DNA of 55,725 nucleotides, taken from positions 1 through 55,725 of the IMG/VR virus record IMGVR_UViG_3300046001_005126, one strand, 5' to 3'. Each line of letters starts with the position of its first letter. The stretch's first letter is position 1. Made by a program: the position numbers and the translations under genes. A model generated the notes under the pieces. The model was not told where the DNA came from. It worked only from the letters and a program-made list of their open reading frames with translations, and searched no databases. Shown here in pieces: positions 7,112 to 13,452 of this stretch. The stretch comes from a virus.

Positions 7112-8088
7112 GTGACATCCTCGTAACAGAAGATGCGTTCGAAGCCATTGCTGAAGATCGAATTGACCGAGAGCGGGGAATTATCCGTGGGGTTAAGTTG
7201 CTGGGGTTGAGAAGCCTCAACAAACGCAACTACGATACACCCGGAGTCCAGAAGTCAGCGATGAAACTGCTGCCGGGAACGTCGATTTACATCGACCACC
7301 CTCCGACAGCAACGACGAATCGCTCTTATCGGGACAAATTCGCTGTTGTTGGCCAGAAGGTTGAGTACCGTCCCGGCGAAGGCTACTTCGGGGACGTGCA
7401 TTTTAACCCGAAACATGCTGTTGCAGAACAGTTCTTGTGGGATGTTGTTAACGCTCCGAAGTCGTTGGGGATGTCGATCAATTCCTCAATCAAGTCCGGA
7501 AAAGTCGGTTCCGACGGGGACGTGATTGTCGAATCCATCGAGGTTCTCCGGTCTGTCGACATTGTTACGAAGCCGGCAACAACTGCTGGCATTTTCGAAT
7601 CAGAGGAAGAAGAGATCATGGACCTGAAGACACTCCGCGACAAGCATCCGGAATTAGTGAAGTCAATTCTCGAAGAATCACAGGCGACTGACGCGACCGA
7701 AGCCGCGCTCGCCCAGGCGAAGAAAGAGAAGGACGAGTTGAAAGCTCGTCTAGACGCACTGGAAGCCGAACGAGCGACTGAGAAGTTGCGAGGCGAAGTG
7801 TCTGCCGAGTTCACGAAGGTCTTCGAAGGCGTGACCATCGAAGCTGACCTGATGAAAGAAATCGTCGAGTGCGCCTGCGAAATGCAGGAAGGGGCTCGCA
7901 AGAAATTTGGTTCGGTTCTGTCCAAGATCAGCCCGATGCTGATCGATGACAATCCGGAAGACACAGAGGAAACCCCTGTCAAGGAAGAGGAAGAGCAGGC
8001 GAAGAAGCCAGCTTACCGTCCGACGCCAGGGAACAAGGCTGGTTACAAGAAGGGTTCTTTGCTTGAAGAACTCGGCCTGAAGAAGTAA
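7108..8088 (+). CDS. Prohead protease fused to scaffold
   Basis: 326 residues. Residues about 1-165 look like a phage prohead serine protease: a His in I-Y-I-D-H-P-P (H64) and a Ser in L-G-M-S-I-N-S-S (S123), spaced as the His-Ser pair of this family. Residues about 171-260 are a charged coiled coil, and the end is Lys/Glu-rich, as in scaffolds. The fused arrangement is common: the protease matures the capsid and degrades the scaffold. An in-frame ATG at 7618 with a purine-rich leader could give the scaffold alone. Confidence 0.8.
   Translation: MSDILVTEDAFEAIAEDRIDRERGIIRGVKLLGLRSLNKRNYDTPGVQKSAMKLLPGTSIYIDHPPTATTNRSYRDKFAVVGQKVEYRPGEGYFGDVHFNPKHAVAEQFLWDVVNAPKSLGMSINSSIKSGKVGSDGDVIVESIEVLRSVDIVTKPATTAGIFESEEEEIMDLKTLRDKHPELVKSILEESQATDATEAALAQAKKEKDELKARLDALEAERATEKLRGEVSAEFTKVFEGVTIEADLMKEIVECACEMQEGARKKFGSVLSKISPMLIDDNPEDTEETPVKEEEEQAKKPAYRPTPGNKAGYKKGSLLEELGLKK
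7602..7620 (+). promoter_or_regulatory. Possible internal start for free scaffold
   Basis: Inside the protease-scaffold gene, GAGGAAGAAGAG lies just before an in-frame ATG (codon 171), exactly where the protease domain ends and the coiled coil begins. Initiation here would give a 156-residue scaffold, as lambda makes Nu3 from within C. The purine run also encodes the Glu-rich linker, so it may be fortuitous. Confidence 0.4.
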
Positions 8089-8129
8089 TCACTGACCGTT
8101 TCGGTTCGTTTGTTTGAAAAGGGCGAGAC

Positions 8130-8663
8130 ATGCCACGCTGTTTGAATGTAATGCACCAGTACGGTCAGGTTCCTGCGGTCACTGACATCCGTCACATGAC
8201 TCCGCCTGACACTCTGGTTGATATGTGTCCTGGCGACTTCCTCGGAAGCGACAGTGCGACTGGAATCCTGAAGGCGGCTCTGATCCAGACGGATCAGGCA
8301 TGGGACACAAACTTGGCAACCACGCAGACTGCTGCGAAAGCCAAGTTTCAGGGTGTGAACCTGCAGGAAATCGATTCCGACGACGGTGTCTGCAACGACG
8401 CTCCGGATTGCATCCCGTTCGCACTTTATCGCGAAGGGTCAACCTTTCAGCGAGCTTACAAGATCGTCGATGTTGACGGGGCTGCTGCTCCGACGACCTG
8501 GACTCGCGGCCAAGGGTTCACGTTCGGCAAAGTTGCCGGATCGAATCTCTTGAGCAACGACACGATCCAGAAGACCGATACTGCCGGCCTGAAAGTGTTT
8601 CAGGCAGTGAATGACAGCGGAGCCGAAAGCCAGGCTTACGCTCTCGTCGAATTCAAGTCGTAA
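8130..8663 (+). CDS. Probable capsid decoration protein
   Basis: 177 residues between the protease-scaffold and the major capsid gene, the position of decoration/stabilisation proteins in many phages. The sequence is Ala/Thr/Gly-rich with beta-like alternation (F-T-F-G-K-V-A-G, A-Y-A-L-V-E-F) and an I-D-S-D-D-G-V-C-N-D-A-P-D loop. No motif proves the function. RBS AAAGGG lies upstream. Another minor head protein is the alternative. Confidence 0.55.
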   Translation: MPRCLNVMHQYGQVPAVTDIRHMTPPDTLVDMCPGDFLGSDSATGILKAALIQTDQAWDTNLATTQTAAKAKFQGVNLQEIDSDDGVCNDAPDCIPFALYREGSTFQRAYKIVDVDGAAAPTTWTRGQGFTFGKVAGSNLLSNDTIQKTDTAGLKVFQAVNDSGAESQAYALVEFKS

Positions 8664-8702
8664 TTTGTGTGGTGATTCCAAGGTTCAGACAAGGACAGTA
8701 AA

Positions 8703-9923
8703 ATGGCGAATCGCCAACTCACGAAAAAGGTTGTTGACGCTTACAAGAAGCACGGCGAGCAGGTCTTCGAAGAGTTCGACGAGGCTCTTGAGTCAAAGCA
8801 GGTCAAGCCTTTCGACATCGACTTGAACTACTGCGTTGAGCAGGATTTCGGGCCAAACTTCAAAGAGAAGATCCTGAACATGGATGCTGATGCGATGGAA
8901 GCCATCGTGACCAGCGGCACGTTCAACAAGATGGTTCAGCGAACCATCCGCTACTCGCTGCAGGAAAACCCTCGTGAAGAGTACAAGCTCTCAGCGATTA
9001 CTCCTGTCGAGACTCGTGGTGAGTGCGAAGAGTCGTTCAAGGACTGGGGTGTCTTCAGCGACATGAAGGCCCACGAGTTGTGCGAACTTGAAGCCAGCCC
9101 GCTGTACGGTGTTGCCAGTGATTATCTGGAGCATCCGAACGGCAAGACTGTTGGTCTGGGCCTTGCGTTCACTCGTGAAGCACTCTGCAAAGATCCGAAT
9201 GGATTCGCATTGCAGCAGGTTCCGAAGATCGCTGACGCTCACAACCTGTACCGCGAAGAAAAGTTGGTTGACGCTCTGATCGGCTACAACGTGACCTACG
9301 ATCGCAGCGGAACTCTGTACGACATCTTCTACGAAGATGGCGCGACAGGCACTCCGTTCGACGACGGTTCAGGTGGACCTTGGATCAACGCAGCTTCACT
9401 GACTTTGACCTGCGGCGAAGACCTGCAGACTGTCAAGAACCTGTTCTACGACATGACGGACTTGGTTCACGGTCGCCCGATGTCGGTCGACGTGACGAAT
9501 CTGAACGTGTTCACGAGTCAGCGAACTCGAGACCGGATTCTGCCATTGCTGAACGCGACCAGCGTTGAGCGAGAATCAACCTGCCCGGGATCAGGCGACC
9601 TGACTCACTTCTTCATGACTCCGGAAGTCGCCAATGGGATGACTTTCGCTCCTGTCGAATATCAGCGACTGACTTCTGCAATCGCGGCTCGGTACAGCTT
9701 GACGCTGGCTCAGGCTCGTGAATGGATCTTCTTCGGCAAGATTCCTGAGTTCATGGCGTGGGTCTTCCAGATCCGCCCGACGGTCACACGACTGAACCTG
9801 AGCGAAGAGTCTCAACGTCGTCGAATCGTGGCTCAGTACGACAGCATCAGCAAGGGATACGCTTACATCAAGGAGCCACAAAAGGCTGTTTGGCTGACCG
9901 GCGATTCCAGCGAATCAACATAG
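8703..9923 (+). CDS. Major capsid protein
   Basis: 406 residues, the expected size and place for an HK97-fold capsid protein. The N-terminus is Lys-rich and helical (about 1-30), which can be a delta-like segment removed by the protease. Later parts alternate charged helices and loops, with an R-P-M-S-V-D-V-T-N-L-N-V-F-T segment and a C-terminal F-Q-I-R-P-T-V-T-R-L strand. The codon use looks strongly ordered (repeated GAC, CTG, GTC), in keeping with high expression. A strong terminator follows. The call rests on size and context. Confidence 0.75.
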   Translation: MANRQLTKKVVDAYKKHGEQVFEEFDEALESKQVKPFDIDLNYCVEQDFGPNFKEKILNMDADAMEAIVTSGTFNKMVQRTIRYSLQENPREEYKLSAITPVETRGECEESFKDWGVFSDMKAHELCELEASPLYGVASDYLEHPNGKTVGLGLAFTREALCKDPNGFALQQVPKIADAHNLYREEKLVDALIGYNVTYDRSGTLYDIFYEDGATGTPFDDGSGGPWINAASLTLTCGEDLQTVKNLFYDMTDLVHGRPMSVDVTNLNVFTSQRTRDRILPLLNATSVERESTCPGSGDLTHFFMTPEVANGMTFAPVEYQRLTSAIAARYSLTLAQAREWIFFGKIPEFMAWVFQIRPTVTRLNLSEESQRRRIVAQYDSISKGYAYIKEPQKAVWLTGDSSEST

Positions 9924-9949
9924 TCTGCGGTGAGCAGATGACGCATCGA

Positions 9950-9986
9950 AGAGCGACGGCGAGTGATCGTCGCCGCTCTTTTTGTT
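9950..9986 (+). terminator. Terminator after the capsid gene
   Basis: AGAGCG and CGCTCT pair around an inner GC-rich hairpin (9950-9979, with a small bulge), followed by TTTTTG. It lies 28 bases after the capsid stop, so it can set a high capsid to tail-gene ratio by partial termination. Confidence 0.75.
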
Positions 9987-10011
9987 TCCAGTTCCTGAAG
10001 GAAGGTGTAGA

Positions 10012-10275
10012 ATGGCAAGTAGCACGATGTGGGCTGTTCGTTGTCCTGGCGGGCCAACGAAGGTTGTGAAGTCGAAGAAACCGATCAGCGAGAACACGGT
10101 CAAGGAAGCTTACCTTGAGTCGTTCTCAAAGATTCGGACGGAAGTCGACAAGGACAAAGAGTTGAAGTGGCCAATCCTGAAACCGATTGACGAGACGGAA
10201 TTCCAGAAGGAATTTGCACAGGTTTGTGCCCCGTCTCCGAGCAGTGGTCGGGAATGGCGAATCGTTGAAGTCTAA
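10012..10275 (+). CDS. Hypothetical neck-region protein, 87 aa
   Basis: Starts at the ATG at 10012 after GGAAGG. The protein has a C-P-G-G-P-T-K-V-V-K-S-K-K-P-I-S-E-N-T-V-K-E-A segment and a Lys/Glu-rich middle. Because it follows the capsid gene and precedes the connector genes, a head-completion role or a small structural protein is likely, but nothing diagnostic is seen. Confidence 0.6.
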   Translation: MASSTMWAVRCPGGPTKVVKSKKPISENTVKEAYLESFSKIRTEVDKDKELKWPILKPIDETEFQKEFAQVCAPSPSSGREWRIVEV

Positions 10276-10286
10276 GGAGATCTACG

Positions 10287-10595
10287 GTGGCAAGCTGTCT
10301 TTCGTGTGAAGAGCTAGAGCAGAAGATCTGTGATCTTTCGGAAGAGATCACAGCAGCCTCCTGCACGGCATCGATCACGAAAGAGGGCGACACCTCCGAG
10401 GACAGAACTCCGGGACTGAAGGCCAAGATTGAGGTTCTGAAGACGTACAAGGATTTGTACGCTACGAAGAAGTGCGGCTCATCGAATGACTTGTTCGAGT
10501 TCATTCATGTGCCGTGCGTGACTCCGGTAAGCTGTATCGGTGATGTCTGCATTTCGACTCCGTTGATTCGGAGGAATCGCAGGTATCGCCGATGA
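10287..10595 (+). CDS. Cys-rich neck-region protein, 102 aa (GTG start)
   Basis: GTG start preceded by a full AAGGAGA site. It begins with a C-L-S-C motif, then a helical Glu/Lys-rich segment, then several more cysteines (K-K-C-G, V-P-C-V-T-P-V-S-C-I-G-D-V-C), eight in all. A structural protein with disulfide or metal sites is plausible. It overlaps the next gene by four bases. Confidence 0.6.
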   Translation: MASCLSCEELEQKICDLSEEITAASCTASITKEGDTSEDRTPGLKAKIEVLKTYKDLYATKKCGSSNDLFEFIHVPCVTPVSCIGDVCISTPLIRRNRRYRR

Positions 10596-11275
10596 GCGAG
10601 TCAGAATCTGAATCGTGTTGTCTTGAGATCCCGTGCGGATGCACGAGTTGGCTGACAGCATTCTGTGACTATGTTCCGCTGACTTTCGAGTATTGCGGAG
10701 AGACGACGCAGTTTCTGTCGGCCAGATCGAAGGGCGTGAAGTTCGAGGCGACGAACAATCACACGAACGTGCATATGAGTGATCGGATCTTCCGTGTGTC
10801 AACTCAGGAGAATCCGGTCGAGGTCGGCGCGGGAGCAGTGATTACGGATGCTGATGGTGCGGAGTGGGTCGTTTACGCGACTGAGTATCTGACATCGTTC
10901 TGTGTCTGGAAGTTGTGGGCTCGGTCGGTTGCGGCGTGTTTCCTGCTGACGGAGACGATCGATGTACTCGAAGAAGACTGTGAGGACTGCGACTGCAGTC
11001 AGGAAACGGTTTACCGGCGAGTTGCGAGAGTCAAGGGAAGCATCTACGCAGAGACAGGGCAGATTCAGTCGAGGAACGACGGGCGAGATCTGGTGTACCA
11101 ATATTCCGGAGATCTGGTCAAGTGGCCTCTCAGTGACAAACCCTCGGCCAGACATCGACTGAAGACGAAGACAGGCTCTTATAAGATCACGAGGGTGTCG
11201 GATCAGGGGAAGTTTGTCCCGTTCAAAGTTGGATTGGAGAAGGAAAGTGCTGACTGCTCGGTACGAGGATCATAG
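10592..11275 (+). CDS. Putative head-tail connector, Cys-rich, 227 aa
   Basis: Starts with an acidic S-E-S-E-S-E-S run and C-C-L-E-I-P-C-G-C. A second Cys cluster, E-D-C-E-D-C-D-C, lies near residue 132. The middle has beta-type alternation (G-A-V-I-T-D-A-D-G-A-E-W-V-V-Y-A-T-E-Y). Position after the capsid suggests a connector or neck protein. No family recognised; the number of cysteines is unusual for this class. Confidence 0.55.
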   Translation: MSESESESCCLEIPCGCTSWLTAFCDYVPLTFEYCGETTQFLSARSKGVKFEATNNHTNVHMSDRIFRVSTQENPVEVGAGAVITDADGAEWVVYATEYLTSFCVWKLWARSVAACFLLTETIDVLEEDCEDCDCSQETVYRRVARVKGSIYAETGQIQSRNDGRDLVYQYSGDLVKWPLSDKPSARHRLKTKTGSYKITRVSDQGKFVPFKVGLEKESADCSVRGS

Positions 11276-11750
11276 CGATCGGGTGATCGAGATGCTGAAC
11301 AGGAAGCTGACTGCTTCGATCAGGGCTGCAGCGGAACACTTGGCGGATGCTTACAAATACGGGCTGCAGTTGGATGAGTCTCCGGAGCATTCTCCTCCTA
11401 ATCAGATACCTCATCGATACCTCGGTCACGCGAGAGACGGTTATGGTCCTGTAAACGGAGAAAATGAACCAAACAACACTCCACTTCAGGGATTCAGCGG
11501 GACTCAGACAGACTTTCTTGCAACTTACATTGACGGTGGAGCAGATGATGTTTTCGGGGTGGTTAATGGCTATGTGGGATTCCTTCCAAGTCACGTAACC
11601 AGAAGAGATCAGAACTACCTTCTTCAATGGGACCAAGGTACAATCCCGCGAAAGCTAGGCGTAAGGCGACCATGGGTCGATGAGATTTATGATCGCAATA
11701 AGGGTTACATAAAGGCCGATGCGAAAGCAGCCTTCGAAGGAACGAATTGA
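11247..11750 (+). CDS. Putative neck/tail-completion protein, 167 aa (GTG start)
   Basis: The GTG at 11247, directly after GGAGAAGGA, is the likely start; a longer frame from 11214 would overlap the upstream gene more without a ribosome site. Residues 1-45 are helical and basic (R-V-I-E-M-L-N-R-K-L-T-A-S-I-R-A-A-A-E-H-L-A), as in phage head-tail joining proteins that start with an amphipathic helix; the rest is polar and aromatic, with V-N-G-Y-V-G-F-L-P-S-H-V. Function inferred from place only. Confidence 0.55.
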   Translation: MLTARYEDHSDRVIEMLNRKLTASIRAAAEHLADAYKYGLQLDESPEHSPPNQIPHRYLGHARDGYGPVNGENEPNNTPLQGFSGTQTDFLATYIDGGADDVFGVVNGYVGFLPSHVTRRDQNYLLQWDQGTIPRKLGVRRPWVDEIYDRNKGYIKADAKAAFEGTN

Positions 11751-11911
11751 TGAAGTACATTGTTTACGGCGCAGGATCTCCAATTGAGGTGGAAGCCTTG
11801 AGTCCGGAGATCGCTGAAGCCGTCGTGATCCGAGATCATGGAGTGGCACTTGAGAATTTGGTTGTCGTAAGGAAGTCAGATGTCATGTTGCATCGAAGAC
11901 GCAGTTCTTGA
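11750..11911 (+). CDS. Hypothetical protein, 53 aa
   Basis: Starts at an ATG that overlaps the previous stop (TGATG) and runs 32 bases into the next gene. It is compact (Y-I-V-Y-G-A-G-S-P-I-E-V-E-A-L, then E-N-L-V-V-V) with a basic end. Evidence is the tight coupling and plausible composition only. Confidence 0.45.
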   Translation: MKYIVYGAGSPIEVEALSPEIAEAVVIRDHGVALENLVVVRKSDVMLHRRRSS

Positions 11912-12314
11912 AACCCTCCGGGGTTTGAATTGCACGACCATCAAGAGCGAGAATCACTTTCTGAATGAGAAGCGATGTTCGGATTGTCTTCCGTATGTCG
12001 TGGTCAAGATCGATACCCAGTCTGGGCTGCGGACATCGTCTGCAGTCCAGAAGAGTCACACGGTGGATCTGAAGGCTTACTTTTCTGACACGATGCAGAA
12101 GAAGGCTCAGGAATACCGTGCTCTGGTCGAGGACTGGCTGTTCGCAGCCGGCTGCGTGACTCTTGGGAGTTGCGGGTGTTTTTGCCAGCGAGGGAACGCA
12201 AGTTCATCGATTCGCAGTGGCACTGGTGGCGTAATCGTTTACAGTCTTGTTTTTCGTGGGACGTACAAGCAGTCGGAGTCTTCAGATTCCGTATCCGCGT
12301 CTGAATCTGTTTGA
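11880..12314 (+). CDS. Putative tail terminator / completion protein, 144 aa
   Basis: It lies directly before the presumed tail-tube gene, where tail-terminator proteins are found. The sequence has a helix-strand look typical of them (I-E-D-A-V-L-E-T-L at the start; V-V-V-K-I-D...A-Y-F-S-D; Y-R-A-L-V-E-D-W-L-F). It is Cys-rich (C-C at 3-4, C-S-D-C-L, G-S-C-G-C-F-C). The C-terminus is a Ser/Glu tail (S-E-S-S-D-S-V-S-A-S-E-S-V). Function inferred. Confidence 0.55.
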   Translation: MSCCIEDAVLETLRGLNCTTIKSENHFLNEKRCSDCLPYVVVKIDTQSGLRTSSAVQKSHTVDLKAYFSDTMQKKAQEYRALVEDWLFAAGCVTLGSCGCFCQRGNASSSIRSGTGGVIVYSLVFRGTYKQSESSDSVSASESV

Positions 12315-12326
12315 TGGAGAGTTGAA

Positions 12327-12791
12327 ATGCCATTTTCTGCTGGTGAACTGTGCTGCCCATCGGAAGCCTGCGTGTTGCTGGATACGACTGCTGCCGAGAG
12401 TTCTGCGTCGTGGGACACGATCCCGCACGTAACTCGCGTTTCATTCACGAAAACTTCTGCGGTCAAGAAGCTCGTCACGTCGTCAACCGGCGGCAATGAA
12501 AAGACAGCCTGCGGAACAGTGACCAGCGCTGGCAACCTTGCGATTGCCTGTCACGACGGGACTGCTCCGCTTCCGTTTGCGATCAACGGCATCTACCACA
12601 TCATGTGGTCGGTGAACTGCGACAACATTCTGGAGTCACCGTCAGATCCGTACTACGAAGCGAACATTCGCATCGTGTCGGTTCCGGTTGACTTTGACAT
12701 CGCTGGGAATTCTCCGGTGGTTTACAACTATGGGTTTGAAGTGGATGAGTGGCTGCACGAGCCAACGACACAAACTCAGGAAAATCAGTAA
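12327..12791 (+). CDS. Probable major tail (tube) protein
   Basis: 154 residues, directly upstream of the frameshifted tail chaperones, the normal place of the tube protein of a siphovirus. Beta-rich composition with T-R-V-S-F-T-K-T-S and N-I-R-I-V-S-V-P-V-D-F-D segments. Good RBS (GGAGAG). The cysteines near the start (E-L-C-C-P-S-E-A-C) again mark the unusual Cys content of this virion. No direct motif. Confidence 0.65.
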   Translation: MPFSAGELCCPSEACVLLDTTAAESSASWDTIPHVTRVSFTKTSAVKKLVTSSTGGNEKTACGTVTSAGNLAIACHDGTAPLPFAINGIYHIMWSVNCDNILESPSDPYYEANIRIVSVPVDFDIAGNSPVVYNYGFEVDEWLHEPTTQTQENQ

Positions 12792-12805
12792 TTGAGGAGT
12801 GAGGC

Positions 12806-13300
12806 ATGATCTCAGTCGTTCTTGGCGGAACAACGATTGAGGTGAGGCCGAAGAGATTATTGAACTACGTTGAGAAGCTCGAGCACATCAAGTCTCGTCG
12901 CGACAAACCGTGGAATCTGATCTCCGGCTTCCCCAAGGATATGACCGAGGAGAATTACAAAATTCTCGTCGGGATAGCGATGAAACAGGTTTACTGCAAT
13001 TCTTCAGCGGTTTCGATCGAGGAAGAATTGCAGTACGACCGATCGCTGGAAGGCTTTTTCTTCGACGTTTGGCGATGCAACAAGCGGAAGATCAAGACCG
13101 GCAAGGGACTGCGTGACGAGACGTGGGAGGAAGGGATCCAGCGAATCAAGGATCTCTGGGACCGCGCGACTCCGGAGGCACAGGCCCAGTTGAAACTGGC
13201 GTTGTTTGCGACGGACGAGTCGAACACGCTGGGAAACTCAGATGGCCCGAGCGAACAAAGCCAGACGCTGGGGCCACAAAATCCACAACCATCACCGTAG
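12806..13300 (+). CDS. Tail assembly chaperone, short form (G-like)
   Basis: 164 residues between tail tube and tape measure. The protein is mixed charged and helical (residues about 15-130), with a Gln/Pro-rich tail. This is the product of normal termination at 13300. At codon 142-144 the ribosome can slip back one base (see 13231) and make a longer G-T fusion that continues to 13452. Such chaperones bind the tape measure during tail assembly. RBS TTGAGGAG is present. Confidence 0.85.
   Translation: MISVVLGGTTIEVRPKRLLNYVEKLEHIKSRRDKPWNLISGFPKDMTEENYKILVGIAMKQVYCNSSAVSIEEELQYDRSLEGFFFDVWRCNKRKIKTGKGLRDETWEEGIQRIKDLWDRATPEAQAQLKLALFATDESNTLGNSDGPSEQSQTLGPQNPQPSP
13231..13276 (+). promoter_or_regulatory. 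-1 programmed ribosomal frameshift signal
   Basis: The heptamer G GGA AAC (13231-13237) is in the correct phase of the chaperone frame to allow a -1 slip. Five bases later a hairpin starts: TGGCCC-g-AGCG (13243-13253) pairs with CGCT-g-GGGCCA (13266-13276) around a 12-base loop. Slippery site, spacer and stem have the textbook geometry; lambda uses GGGAAAG for its G-GT. Confidence 0.9.
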
Positions 13301-13452
13301 AGAAGAAAGCTCCGGTGGATGTGGTTGACGGAAATCGCTATAAGATGCTGGCGCTCGCAGTGACAAAGAACTCCGGGATCGGACTCCGGGAGGCAATGAG
13401 TCTGTCATTGGTTGAGGCTTATCTTGCGTTAGGAGCGACGATCAGTGGCTGA
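13237..13452 (+). CDS. Tail assembly chaperone extension (T part of G-T fusion)
   Basis: Frame -1 relative to the short chaperone, entered by slippage at 13231. It adds 71 residues to the first 144, giving about 215. The added part has a Thr/Lys linker and a helical end (L-R-E-A-M-S-L-S-L-V-E-A-Y-L). It has no start codon with a ribosome site of its own near the overlap, and its stop overlaps the tape-measure start, as expected for a T extension that contacts the tape measure. Confidence 0.82.
   Translation, partial: LRWPERTKPDAGATKSTTITVEKKAPVDVVDGNRYKMLALAVTKNSGIGLREAMSLSLVEAYLALGATISG

Noticed and set aside
13123-13230. Independent start for the second tail-chaperone frame
   Set aside because: No ribosome site; the in-phase slippery heptamer with hairpin explains the frame better.
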